From contig JAFRIG010000041.1 of assembly GCA_017432895.1 (NCBI GenBank), positions 1 through 64,000 on the forward strand: a DNA stretch of 64,000 bases, in the 5' to 3' direction. The stretch comes from Erysipelotrichaceae bacterium (GTDB lineage Bacteria > Bacillota_I > Bacilli_A > Erysipelotrichales > Erysipelotrichaceae). The notes under the pieces were generated by a model. It was not told the DNA's origin. It made no database searches and saw nothing but the letters and a program-made list of their open reading frames with translations. Positions 52,163 to 60,952 of this stretch are shown one piece after another. The position numbers and the translations under genes are program-made. Each line of letters begins with the position of its first letter. Position 1 is the first letter of the stretch.

Positions 52163-53368
52163 ATGAAAACGATCGTAGAAGTTAACAGCAACAATTATGC
52201 CAGTACCGGCAACATCGTCCTCAATATCGCCAAAAGGGCCCGACAGGAAGGCTTCAAAGTCTATACCTGCTGCCGTAAAAGCAGAGTCGGCCTCAGATAC
52301 AGGTATGAGGATCAGATCTATATCGGAACCTGGCTTGACCGGGTCATATCCGAAAGACTGTCCTACATCTTTGGCCTTAACGGTTATTTCAATGTGATCA
52401 ATACCTGGCTTTTCATCAATAAACTGAAAAAGATCAAACCCGATCTGATCCATATTCATTCCATGTGCGACAATTATCTCAATGTCGATATGTTTTTCAG
52501 CTATATCAGAAAAAACAAGATCCCGACCATCTGGACATTGCACGATAACTGGGCCTTTACCGGCAGGTGTGCCCAGTTCAGATGTGAAAAATGGGCCCAA
52601 GGCTGCGGCAACTGTCCGCATTTGGAATACTTCCCCGCTTCTCTTTTTCTCGACAATACCGCCAAAGTCTGGAAAAAACGGGAAAAACTCTACAACAGCA
52701 TTCATACTATGACCATCGTCACCCCATCAAAATGGCTGTCCGATCTGGTCAGGATCTCTCTGTTTAAAGAAAATCATCCCATCAAAGTCATCAACAACGG
52801 CATCAATCTCGATATCTTCAGGCCGGTCGAAAGTTCTTTCAGAAAAGACCATCAGATCGAAGACAAACATATGATCCTGGCTGTCGCTTATTTCTGGGAT
52901 GCCGGAAAAGGCCTTTACGTCTTTAAAGAACTTGCGAAAAGGCTGCCGGAGAACTATCAGATCGTCATGGTAGGCACCAATGATGAGACGGACAAAGAGT
53001 TGCCTGACAACATCGTATCCATCCACAAGACCTACAATCAGGAAGAACTTGTCAAGATCTACTCCTGTGCCGACCTCTTTGTCAATCCGACGACCGATGA
53101 AAATTTCCCGACCGTCAACATGGAAGCCCTGGCTTGCGGATTGCCGGTTTTGACCTATGCTACAGGAGGCTGTGCCGAGATCATCGACGAAAACAGCGGA
53201 TCAAGCGTTTTATCAGGCGATATCGACGCCTTAGAAAAAGAGATCATCCGAATATGTGAAACAAAGCCATACAAAAAGGAGGACTGCATCAACAGAGCCT
53301 CCGGCTTCAATATGAACGATAAGTTTCAGGAATATGTAAAACTGTATAACGAATTGCTCGATCGATAG
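52163..53368 (+). CDS. GT4-type glycosyltransferase, WcaC-like; only plus-strand gene
   Basis: The 401-residue GT-B protein begins MKTIVEVNSNNYASTGNIVLN and has LIHIHSMCDNYLNVD, TIWTLHDNWAFTGRCAQF with a C-x4-C-x6-C-x2-C cluster, VTPSKWLSDLVR, ILAVAYFWDAGKGLYVF and LFVNPTTDENFPTVNMEALACGLPVLTYATGG (E-x7-E type donor region). The pattern matches WcaC-like enzymes. The frame is open to 52112, but ATG at 52163 starts at the usual N-terminus. It has no ribosome site and a TATAAT 7 bases upstream, so it may be read from a leaderless mRNA. It converges with the gene at 53378. Confidence 0.87.
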   Translation: MKTIVEVNSNNYASTGNIVLNIAKRARQEGFKVYTCCRKSRVGLRYRYEDQIYIGTWLDRVISERLSYIFGLNGYFNVINTWLFINKLKKIKPDLIHIHSMCDNYLNVDMFFSYIRKNKIPTIWTLHDNWAFTGRCAQFRCEKWAQGCGNCPHLEYFPASLFLDNTAKVWKKREKLYNSIHTMTIVTPSKWLSDLVRISLFKENHPIKVINNGINLDIFRPVESSFRKDHQIEDKHMILAVAYFWDAGKGLYVFKELAKRLPENYQIVMVGTNDETDKELPDNIVSIHKTYNQEELVKIYSCADLFVNPTTDENFPTVNMEALACGLPVLTYATGGCAEIIDENSGSSVLSGDIDALEKEIIRICETKPYKKEDCINRASGFNMNDKFQEYVKLYNELLDR

Positions 53369-53381
53369 ATCAGAGATCTAT
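53365..53381. terminator. Palindrome joining two convergent stop codons
   Basis: ATAGATC, a three-base loop, GATCTAT forms a hairpin in which each arm holds the TAG stop of one of the two convergent genes (plus stop 53366-53368, minus stop 53378-53380). The T-runs of a standard terminator are missing, so terminator strength is doubtful, but the symmetric layout suits a two-way end. Confidence 0.45.
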
Positions 53382-54496
53382 AGCGAAAGATAAAGATCCT
53401 CCAGATTTCTGATCTCTTTTTTCATATCGTAATCTTCGATATTGCCCCATTTTTCGATATTTCCCTGGGGATGCATAAGCGCGTCGACCCACGTATCGAT
53501 ATCATCCTCAAGACTGAGCTTTGTGATGTTTTTGCTCAGATAGACCTGCTCAGGTACATTGTCCGATACCACACAAGGAAGCCCGGCTGCCTGTGCTTCG
53601 ACTAAAACGATACCGAATCCCTCAAACCTTGAGGGTAACATAAAGACATCCATCGTTTTCAGCAGTTCAGGGATATCTCTTCTGGCGATCAGAAGCTCCG
53701 CCTTGTCTTCGATACCCAGTTGTCTGATCTGTTTGCGAAGAGACTCTTCCTGTTTTCCCCTTCCGATCAGTAACAGTCTCGCCTTGTCATTTTTCTTTAA
53801 TAGTTCATTAAAAACCGCAACCGTAAATTCAGGATTCTTCTGATAAGTGAACCTTCCAACCTGGCCGACGACCAAAGCATCATCAGGAATGTTCAGCTCT
53901 TTTCTTTTTTCCGGACCTAAGATATCGACATTTCTGAAGCGGTCAAGATCGATGCCGTTGCGGATGACGGATACATTTTCAATGCCAAACATCTCTTCGA
54001 TCTCTTTCGCCATCCCTTCATGCAAAGCGATGATGTGAAGATCGTTGTGATCCAATAAATAGCGGCAGGCATCCCTTTCACCCGGCCTTTCTTCTCCGAT
54101 CAGTTTCTGTGGCGGATTATGACAGGTAAAGAAAAGTCTGATCCCCTGAAGAACTTCTTTACCGTGATACATGACTTCCAGCAGCTCCAGATGAGTGTGG
54201 ATGATGTCGGGCTGAAGTTCCCTTATCGCCTTTTTAAACAGGATCGCCACATATCTTTTTCCCAATAATCTGGCCAGGACCTTGTTGATAAAAAAGGATT
54301 TTTCGTACATGACCTTCATTTTGACCCCGTTTTCCTTCAGTGTCTTGTAGATGGTCGAATTTTCCTTATAGTCTTCGCAAAGAACCGTCACATCGAACTT
54401 TTCCTTATCCAGCATCAAGGCATAGTCCTTGACCAGAGTCTCAGCACCGCCATCCTGGATACGGCCGATGAATTCCACTAGTTTAATCTTTTTCAT
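53378..54496 (-). CDS. GT4-type glycosyltransferase, EpsF-like
   Basis: The 372-residue GT-B protein has KLVEFIGRIQDGGAETLVKDY, IIHTHLELLEVMYHGKEV, LFFTCHNPPQKLIGEERPGE, VSVIRNGIDLDRFRN, LVVGQVGRFTYQKNPEF, LLLIGRGKQEESL and VFMLPSRFEGFGIVLVEAQAAGLPCVVSD (E-x7-E). ATG at 54496 overlaps the LicD stop by 4 bp (ATGA) and is preferred to ATG at 54514, which has no ribosome site. It is the last gene of the heptose module. Confidence 0.88.
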   Translation of the reverse strand: MKKIKLVEFIGRIQDGGAETLVKDYALMLDKEKFDVTVLCEDYKENSTIYKTLKENGVKMKVMYEKSFFINKVLARLLGKRYVAILFKKAIRELQPDIIHTHLELLEVMYHGKEVLQGIRLFFTCHNPPQKLIGEERPGERDACRYLLDHNDLHIIALHEGMAKEIEEMFGIENVSVIRNGIDLDRFRNVDILGPEKRKELNIPDDALVVGQVGRFTYQKNPEFTVAVFNELLKKNDKARLLLIGRGKQEESLRKQIRQLGIEDKAELLIARRDIPELLKTMDVFMLPSRFEGFGIVLVEAQAAGLPCVVSDNVPEQVYLSKNITKLSLEDDIDTWVDALMHPQGNIEKWGNIEDYDMKKEIRNLEDLYLSL

Positions 54497-55275
54497 TCTT
54501 CTAACCTGTAGCATTCAAAGCTGTGCGTCACTCTCTTGTCTTCCGGAGGCAAAGTCATGTAGTCACCAAAAAAAGCCGTCAAAAATTCATCATAGCCCTG
54601 CGGAATACAGAAAATATGACCTTCAAATTCACCATAAGCCTTCGCAAATACCGCTTTGGGAAGTGCACCGGTAAAACCATTCGGTGACCACCTCATCCTG
54701 ATGACATAATCGCTCTTGTCATAATCGTATGTCTGAGCGTTTCTTTCGATCAGCTTTACAAGATTCCTGCTGCCGATGAGACGGGGAATGATGCGATTGA
54801 TGCATTTGATCGGATTTTTCCTCAGAAAGATCGGCTGATTGGAAAGCCTCAGCAGCGTTTCCAGGAAACACGACCTTTTATACAGCTTATTGATGATCTT
54901 TTCATCATTGACGATGCCGTCTAGTGGAAAGATATCGACATCGACACCGATCGCCTTGTTTTTGCGATAATCGGTATCGGCTTCGTATTTTACGGTATGC
55001 GGATCATAAACTTTAGCGTAATAAAGTAAACCCGCATCCGGTTTTAGAAGCTCATATTGGCCATCATACTCATTAAGAAACCTCTTATAATCGGGCCTTG
55101 GCATCATGATATCCACATCATCATCCCAGGGGATGAAACCTTTATGACGGATCGCACCCAAAAGCGTCCCGACCGCCAGAAAATAGGTGATGTCATGTTT
55201 ATCGCAAAAATCAGCGATATCGATCAGGATCTCGAGAGATATTTTTCTTACTTCTTGAAGACTTACTTTTTCCAT
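54493..55275 (-). CDS. LicD-family phosphotransferase
   Basis: The 260-residue protein has CDKHDITYFLAVGTLLGAIRHKGFIPWDDDVDIMMPR, the LicD signature with metal-binding Asp residues, then DVDIFPLDGI and a C-terminal IPQGYDEFLTAFFGDYMTLPP. LicD enzymes put phosphocholine or a related phosphoalcohol (glycerol-P, ribitol-P) on a glycan. No choline kinase or CDP-choline gene (licA, licC) is in the window, so the donor is open. It starts one base after the flippase stop. Confidence 0.92.
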   Translation of the reverse strand: MEKVSLQEVRKISLEILIDIADFCDKHDITYFLAVGTLLGAIRHKGFIPWDDDVDIMMPRPDYKRFLNEYDGQYELLKPDAGLLYYAKVYDPHTVKYEADTDYRKNKAIGVDVDIFPLDGIVNDEKIINKLYKRSCFLETLLRLSNQPIFLRKNPIKCINRIIPRLIGSRNLVKLIERNAQTYDYDKSDYVIRMRWSPNGFTGALPKAVFAKAYGEFEGHIFCIPQGYDEFLTAFFGDYMTLPPEDKRVTHSFECYRLEE

Positions 55276-55276
55276 T

Positions 55277-56794
55277 TCACTTTCTCTTCAGGAAATTCCT
55301 CTTAAGTTTGCCGATCAGATTCATCAGATCGTCTTTATAAAACAGATAATCGGTGCCTATGGTCAATATGATGGCGATAATCGTCGTCAATACCGCATAG
55401 CAGATCCAGCTGAACCAGTTGGCAACAACGACCGGCATATAGAGCTTGGAGATCAGCCAGACAGCCGCCATGATCGCAAAAGTCAAAACCACGTGTCTGA
55501 TGAAATATTTCAGATCGCGGTACATGATGTTTTTGGAAAGATACACCGCATACTGCAGAGTTCGAAAGACCATGGCGCAAAGTGTTCCCATGGCAACACC
55601 GATCAGACCGAAACGGATACAGCCCAGAACGGAAACAACGATATTCAAAACCGCCTCGAAAATGGCACCGTTTTTGGTCTGTTTATAATGGCCGACATTG
55701 ATGACGATGACCCGGTAAGGAATACGGAAACAGTTAAAGATCGATGCCAGTACCGTCACCAGGGCAAAATAAGGTCTGATATATTCGATATCCGTGACAC
55801 CGCTGGTGTAGATGACCACAAAGGGAATGATCATAACGAAACAGACTGAATAAAGAATTGAAGTAAAAGAATAAATGATCAGTTCGAAGATGCCCAGATT
55901 CTGATGCATCAGCTCGATCTCATTTCTTGCGTACATATCGCCAAACGCCGCTCCGAACCCGACCGTCACCTGCGTGACGATCTTCTTCAGATTGGAAATG
56001 ACATAGTGATAGACCGAATAGACCGAGATCTCCGACATATTCGTAAAGAAAGTCAGCAGTACGACATCGGTGTTGTTGTTGATGAAGGAAGCGACTTCAT
56101 GGGCCGTAGCGTCCCAGCGCTGCGGTATGAGATCCTTGTTTGGTTTGACATCTTTGATCAGATCGTATTTCTTTCTGACATAGAAATATAAAGACAGGGG
56201 CGTGATCAGATGAGCGAGAGAAGATCCCAGTTTGATCACATGAATGCTGTGATTGCCCCTGATCAGGATGACGGAAAGGATGGTATTGACGATCGTCGTC
56301 AGGATATTGAGACAGGTCGTGATGTAATCCTTCTGGTCGGCACTTAGAAGCATCTGGTATGTGAAACCGAAATAGTATTGTCCAAAGGTCGAGATCGAAA
56401 TGATCAGTACCAGTGAAGCGGTAAACAGCCAGCCGAACTCTTCCGAGACAAGAAGCGGATATACACAGGAAAAGACCAGCACAAAGACCGCAAAGATCAA
56501 AGCGATCTTGCGCATGAAGTCCTCAGTCGCCGCCAAAACCTCGGAGATCTTCCGATTGTCCTTTTCAGCCAGTGGCTTATATAAGGCGACCGCCGTAGCT
56601 CCGCCGATCCCCGCCTTCATCAAAGAGATGTAGGAGATAAACTGGGAAATCGACTGCGTGATGCCGTTGTATGCTGAACCATAGTTGCTTAAGATGAGCC
56701 TGGGCAGGATCAGACCGCAAGCCAGTGATATGAATTCACTGGCGATGCTTGTCGCAACATTCAGAAAAGCTCTTTGAGTCCTTGATTTTTTCAT
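55277..56794 (-). CDS. Second Wzx-type flippase
   Basis: The 505-residue protein has about 14 membrane segments with an N-terminal NVATSIASEFISLACGLILPRLILSNYGS, GITQSISQFISYISLMKAGIGGATAVALYKPLAEKD, and QMLLSADQKDYITTCLNI, as in MATE/MOP-type lipopolysaccharide and capsule flippases. It is not similar to the flippase at 36994. It probably moves the heptose-containing repeat. The next upstream gene overlaps by 4 bp. Confidence 0.87.
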   Translation of the reverse strand: MKKSRTQRAFLNVATSIASEFISLACGLILPRLILSNYGSAYNGITQSISQFISYISLMKAGIGGATAVALYKPLAEKDNRKISEVLAATEDFMRKIALIFAVFVLVFSCVYPLLVSEEFGWLFTASLVLIISISTFGQYYFGFTYQMLLSADQKDYITTCLNILTTIVNTILSVILIRGNHSIHVIKLGSSLAHLITPLSLYFYVRKKYDLIKDVKPNKDLIPQRWDATAHEVASFINNNTDVVLLTFFTNMSEISVYSVYHYVISNLKKIVTQVTVGFGAAFGDMYARNEIELMHQNLGIFELIIYSFTSILYSVCFVMIIPFVVIYTSGVTDIEYIRPYFALVTVLASIFNCFRIPYRVIVINVGHYKQTKNGAIFEAVLNIVVSVLGCIRFGLIGVAMGTLCAMVFRTLQYAVYLSKNIMYRDLKYFIRHVVLTFAIMAAVWLISKLYMPVVVANWFSWICYAVLTTIIAIILTIGTDYLFYKDDLMNLIGKLKRNFLKRK

Positions 56795-57903
56795 TGCTTA
56801 TTCCCATTTCCGGATAAAAAACCTTCGATACAGCTTTTGAATTCATCGACGCTTTCAGGAATCATGATCTTATCCCTGTTCCGGTATCTTTCTGTAAATC
56901 TTTCCACGAATTGATCAAAACGTTGATTTCTAGTCGTGACCTTATCGTCACACAACTTATAAAAAAGCAGGATATACGGTTCCTTATCAAACAGGATCTT
57001 CGGCGTAAAACAGGCCGTCGAATGGATCGAAATGAGCAGTTTCTCATCAAGATCGGTAATATTCAGCTGTTTGAGTTCCCAGATCTGTTTCCTGATCGCA
57101 TAATCAAGTTCATATGTTTTTTCATCCTTATGGCGAGGATGCGGGATATACAAGACATCTTTTCTGAAAGTTTCCAGATAGGAAAGCAGTGAATCGATGA
57201 AGATGTTGATATCCCTGTTGTTTAAAAACTGCGCAAAATACAAGACGCTTTTGTCCTTCATATCGCTGCAGTCCGCATATTCCGCAAACAGTTTTCTAGC
57301 CATATCCAGGCATTCATCCGAGAAAGCAGGTATGTCGACGACTTTATCATAAGCTTCGCCGGTAAACAGGCTTTTGTCATTTAGATAGATGGCCTGGTGA
57401 TCATAGAAATCCTTTCCATGATTCAAGGTCTTATAAAACCTTTTATATAGGGTCGAATCAGGCGTGAGACGCATGGAACCGAAATATGTCCCCGCCCCAT
57501 CCTCGATGATGTGCAGTTTTGCCTGCGGATTTAGCCTCCATATCGCCGCGGTGATCGTTGAATATTTAGGCACACAGATCGCTTCATAAATACCCTGTAT
57601 ATCTTTCTTTTTGAAACCGTATTTGTCCGCAAGATAAAAAGAAGGCGAAAACACATCATAAAGAGTCTTCAGTGCATGAAAACTTCCCGAATTATATGCC
57701 TTATTTATCAGGATGACGTCATGAAAGATCTTCTGTTTCTTTAACAGTTCGCAGATCCTTTCGGCCTCGTTGAAAGAGTTTAAGATCATCAGATCCCCGT
57801 CATATTCTGTGAGATTCTCAAAACCGGCATATTTTCTATGCCAGTGCAGATTCAACACGGTGAGGATCTGATAAGCAGAATTGCAATAGTAAAGATAGCG
57901 CAT
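56791..57903 (-). CDS. GT52/polysialyltransferase-like glycosyltransferase
   Basis: The 370-residue protein starts MRYLYYCNSAYQILTVLNL and has LHIIEDGAGTYFGSMRL (the D/E-D/E-G motif), VLYIPHPRHKDE (HP motif), and LLISIHSTACFTPKILFDKEPYILLFY (Ser-rich motif). These three in this order mark the GT-B superfamily of bacterial sialyl- and polysialyltransferases and related capsule enzymes (GT38/GT52). No sialic-acid synthesis or CMP-sugar gene is in the window, so the donor could be another nucleotide sugar. It starts at the base where the cupin gene ends. Confidence 0.75.
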   Translation of the reverse strand: MRYLYYCNSAYQILTVLNLHWHRKYAGFENLTEYDGDLMILNSFNEAERICELLKKQKIFHDVILINKAYNSGSFHALKTLYDVFSPSFYLADKYGFKKKDIQGIYEAICVPKYSTITAAIWRLNPQAKLHIIEDGAGTYFGSMRLTPDSTLYKRFYKTLNHGKDFYDHQAIYLNDKSLFTGEAYDKVVDIPAFSDECLDMARKLFAEYADCSDMKDKSVLYFAQFLNNRDINIFIDSLLSYLETFRKDVLYIPHPRHKDEKTYELDYAIRKQIWELKQLNITDLDEKLLISIHSTACFTPKILFDKEPYILLFYKLCDDKVTTRNQRFDQFVERFTERYRNRDKIMIPESVDEFKSCIEGFLSGNGNKQ

Positions 57904-58262
57904 TATCGGTTCCAGATATCCTTGGTGTTTTCATCAAGTTCAACACCATCGTTATACATTGCCACCAGATAAGTATCTTCGTGATATTCAAAAGAATGAT
58001 AAACGTATTCAGGAATGATAAACATATCACCTTTGTTTATTTCGTATTCTTCTTTGACATCGTCCTTCCAGACGATCAGCTTAAAAGAACCCTCCAGGAT
58101 GAAGAAACATTCCTTATTGTATTTGTGATAATGACCCCCTCTTACCGCTCCTTTAGCCGTAAAGATCGCATTGACCTGTTTCCAGCCCTCATGGACCAGC
58201 TGGTTGAGCTGTCCGGCTTCATTATTGAAAACGAAATCGGGTTTGACGAATTCTATCAGCAT
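57903..58262 (-). CDS. Small cupin protein, possible sugar isomerase or epimerase
   Basis: The 119-residue protein has one cupin fold: WKQVNAIFTAKGAVRGGHYHKYNKECFFILEGSFKLIV holds motif 1 (two His and a Glu) and KGDMFIIPEYVYHSFEY motif 2. It resembles the small FdtA/WxcM-type cupins that isomerise 4-keto sugars. Its start overlaps the stop of the GDP-heptose 4,6-dehydratase gene by one base, so it may act on that enzyme's 4-keto product (C3 or C5 epimerase or isomerase); this is inferred from position. Confidence 0.78.
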   Translation of the reverse strand: MLIEFVKPDFVFNNEAGQLNQLVHEGWKQVNAIFTAKGAVRGGHYHKYNKECFFILEGSFKLIVWKDDVKEEYEINKGDMFIIPEYVYHSFEYHEDTYLVAMYNDGVELDENTKDIWNR

Positions 58263-59293
58263 TATCTTGTTAAGAACTTTCCTTTCTTGACTCTTTGACG
58301 CCAGTAATCCAGAAGATCCTTCATCGTCTTTTCATAAGGGATCTCAGGCTCCCAGCCGGTATGAGCCTTAAATTTGGAACAATCCGGGATCTGTAAATCC
58401 GCATCGATCGGCCTTAATCTTTCCGGATCCGTGACGACTTTGATCTGATCCTTCATCGTCGAAAAAGAGATCAGAGTGTTAAGGGTATCTTTGACCAGGC
58501 AGGTATAAGACCCGCCAATATTGTAATATTCGCCCGGGATCGGATCGCAAGTCACCAGCATATAATAAGCCCTTACCGCATCACGCACATCGGCATACGT
58601 TCTCAATGATTCCAGGTTTCCAACCATGACCTTAGGTTCGATCATGCCCTCTTCGATCATCGCAATCTGTTTGGCAAAAGTCGACTCATGGAAGACATCA
58701 CCTCTTCTGGGCCCGGTATGGGTAAACATCCGTGTTGTCATGACCGTCATGCCATAAGCTTCCGCATAATATCTGCCCAACAAGTCGGTACCGACCTTGG
58801 AGATCGCATATGGCGAAGCCGGATGGAAGCGGCATTCCTCGTTGATACCGTTCTCCGGTTTCTGATCAGCCGGAATGCGGCCAAACACTTCCGAAGAAGC
58901 ACAGACATGGATGACAGGCTTATATTCCTTGTCTTCTTCCATGATCAGATGGATGGCTTCCAGCAAACGACAGGTACCTAAAATATTGGTATTCAAGGTA
59001 TCGATCGGTGCCGTAAAACTGGTCAAAGGATATGACTGGGCTGCCAGATGGAAGACATAATCAGGTTTTACTTTCTTGATGACCGTGATCAAAGACATCT
59101 CATCATTGAGATCGGCGTAATCAAAGAAAACTCTGTCTTTTCTATTTACCCTATCAAGTAAATGTTCGACATTATCCAAAGGGCTCCGCCAACGACAGAC
59201 ACCATAGACATCCCAATCAGTATTCTCCAATAAGAAATCAGCGAGATGGGATCCCACCATTCCGGTAATTCCTGTGATCAGTGCTCTAGTCAT
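58262..59293 (-). CDS. wcbK: WcbK/DmhA-like GDP-heptose 4,6-dehydratase
   Basis: The 343-residue SDR enzyme has ALITGITGMVGSHLADFLLENT, CRWRSPLDNVEHLLDRV, FDYADLNDEMSLITVI, VFHLAAQSYPLTSF, VCASSEVFGRIP, SPYAISKVGTDLLGRYY (Tyr-x-x-x-Lys) and HTGPRRGDVFHESTFAKQI. These segments match, from memory, the Campylobacter GDP-D-glycero-D-manno-heptose 4,6-dehydratase more closely than hexose-specific GDP-mannose dehydratases. Three genes for GDP-heptose lie just upstream, which supports the substrate. The product is a GDP-6-deoxy-4-keto-heptose. It overlaps the kinase gene by 8 bp. Confidence 0.85.
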   Translation of the reverse strand: MTRALITGITGMVGSHLADFLLENTDWDVYGVCRWRSPLDNVEHLLDRVNRKDRVFFDYADLNDEMSLITVIKKVKPDYVFHLAAQSYPLTSFTAPIDTLNTNILGTCRLLEAIHLIMEEDKEYKPVIHVCASSEVFGRIPADQKPENGINEECRFHPASPYAISKVGTDLLGRYYAEAYGMTVMTTRMFTHTGPRRGDVFHESTFAKQIAMIEEGMIEPKVMVGNLESLRTYADVRDAVRAYYMLVTCDPIPGEYYNIGGSYTCLVKDTLNTLISFSTMKDQIKVVTDPERLRPIDADLQIPDCSKFKAHTGWEPEIPYEKTMKDLLDYWRQRVKKGKFLTR

Positions 59294-60299
59294 TCCCTTC
59301 TTCCTCCGTCTTGTAATGTTCAGGTACGTAATATATCACACTAGTCCCCTCATTCTCAAATCGGAAAGGAACCAGTAATAATTCACTCAATTCATTCTTG
59401 ATCGCTTCCTGTTTGTCTTTAGGTACATAAAACAGGGTAAAACCGCCACCGCCGGCACCCAAAAGCTTGCCACCAAGAGCTCCGGCCTTCATGGCTCTAT
59501 CATAGATCATATCGATCTGATTCGTACTGATCTTGGAACCGGTGCTTCTCTTTAATTTCCAGGATTCATCAAGCAATCTGCCGAAGTCGTCCAGACTCTC
59601 ATTCTCGTCAATCAGGATCTTTTCCGCTTCATCAACCATAGCCTTCATCCTTAGCAATGTCTCAGTATTGTTTTTGATGTTTTTCTTGGTATCGGTCTGG
59701 ATATCAGCCGAGAATCTTGAGAAACCCGTGAAGAATAACATCAGATTATCATTGAGCTCGTTCTTTCTTTCTTCAGATATCTCGATCGGCTTGACATGAT
59801 AGCCATCCTTATCGAAATCGATCCTATTTAAGCCACCAAAAGAAGCAGCGATCTGATCCTGCAGGCCGCCGGCCTCATCACACATCACTCTTTCGACATA
59901 GATCGCTTCATCGGCCAGGATCTGTTTGTCCTTAAGTTTTCCTTTCAAAGAATGGAAGGCATTAAGCAAACCAACCGCAAAAGAAGAACTGGTGCCCAAA
60001 CCCGTTCTGGCAGGCAGATCGGCATCATAGTTGATGATCAGCTCATGCATATCCAATAGTTTCATCGCATTCCTGACCATCGGATGTTCAAGCTCATCGA
60101 CATCGCCGACTCTTTCGATCTTCGAATAAGTCAGCTGATTCTTGTAATCAAAAAATCGCGGTAAATGCCTTACCGTGACATAGACATACTTATCGAAAGT
60201 GGAGGACAATACCGCTCCTCCGTTTTCCTCATAAAATTCTTTAAGATCGGTCCCTCCGCCAAAGAAGGACATTCTGAATGGTGTTTTGGTGATGATCAT
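59286..60299 (-). CDS. hddA: D-glycero-D-manno-heptose 7-phosphate kinase
   Basis: The 337-residue GHMP kinase has IITKTPFRMSFFGGGTDLKEFY at the start, the ATP motif LPARTGLGTSSSFAVGLLNAF, and GALGGKLLGAGGGGFTLFY near the end, as in HddA. It phosphorylates heptose-7-phosphate at C1 in the GDP-heptose route (alpha anomer). It overlaps gmhA by 4 bp and the dehydratase by 8 bp. Confidence 0.93.
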   Translation of the reverse strand: MIITKTPFRMSFFGGGTDLKEFYEENGGAVLSSTFDKYVYVTVRHLPRFFDYKNQLTYSKIERVGDVDELEHPMVRNAMKLLDMHELIINYDADLPARTGLGTSSSFAVGLLNAFHSLKGKLKDKQILADEAIYVERVMCDEAGGLQDQIAASFGGLNRIDFDKDGYHVKPIEISEERKNELNDNLMLFFTGFSRFSADIQTDTKKNIKNNTETLLRMKAMVDEAEKILIDENESLDDFGRLLDESWKLKRSTGSKISTNQIDMIYDRAMKAGALGGKLLGAGGGGFTLFYVPKDKQEAIKNELSELLLVPFRFENEGTSVIYYVPEHYKTEEEGND

Positions 60300-60949
60300 T
60301 TTTTCTTACCGTAATAGTTGCTTTCCAACATCAGACATAAGGCGTGATAGACCGGCAGATGCAGTTCCTGGATCTTATAGGTCTCGGTCTCGGGAACCTT
60401 TATGCAGATATCGGATACTTTGGAAAGCTTGCTTTCATTCTGGCCGGTCAAGCCGATTATTTTTATTCCTAAAGCTTTTGCTACGACACAGGCTGAGATG
60501 ATATTCTCCGAATTGCCGGAAGTCGAAATGGCTAAAAAGACATCGCCTTCATCGCCAAAACCCAGCATCTGTTGAGCAAAGACGCCGGTCGCATCGGCAT
60601 CGTTCATATAAGCCGTCGTAATCGCGATATGTGAGGTCAAAGGAACGGCCCTTAAAGGCATCTCCAGGTTTTGAACCAGTCTCTCTCCTCTTTCCGGATC
60701 GATCGCCATGAGCTTGTTGGCAAGCTGCTTATTGATCGGTCTGGTGATCTTGAAGCGTTTCATCAGCTCACCGGCGATATGTTCACTGTCAGCTGCCGAA
60801 CCGCCGTTGCCGGCGATCAGAAGCTTACCGTTATGGTCATAGGTCTTCTGAAGCAAAAGATAAGCCTTCTCGATGTCTTTCTTGCAGACGTCAAGCTGCG
60901 GATATCTTGCGATCAGTTCTTCCAATTCATTCTTTACTATCTTTTTCAT
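60296..60949 (-). CDS. gmhA: Sedoheptulose 7-phosphate isomerase
   Basis: The 217-residue SIS-domain enzyme has KLLIAGNGGSAADSEHIAGELMKRF, VFLAISTSGNSENIISAC and LHLPVYHALCLMLES, the GmhA signature with the catalytic Glu and His. It makes D-glycero-D-manno-heptose-7-phosphate. Size fits (about 190-220). It lies 3 bases after the fused HddC-GmhB gene. Confidence 0.94.
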   Translation of the reverse strand: MKKIVKNELEELIARYPQLDVCKKDIEKAYLLLQKTYDHNGKLLIAGNGGSAADSEHIAGELMKRFKITRPINKQLANKLMAIDPERGERLVQNLEMPLRAVPLTSHIAITTAYMNDADATGVFAQQMLGFGDEGDVFLAISTSGNSENIISACVVAKALGIKIIGLTGQNESKLSKVSDICIKVPETETYKIQELHLPVYHALCLMLESNYYGKKK

Positions 60950-60952
60950 AAA

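Noticed and set aside
51944-52705. Open frame of 253 codons on the minus strand crossing the divergent intergenic region
   Set aside because: It covers two promoters and the start of the plus-strand glycosyltransferase, which has clear motifs.
56791-57903. Sialic acid capsule
   Set aside because: The glycosyltransferase has the family motifs but there is no neuA, neuB or neuC homologue in the window.
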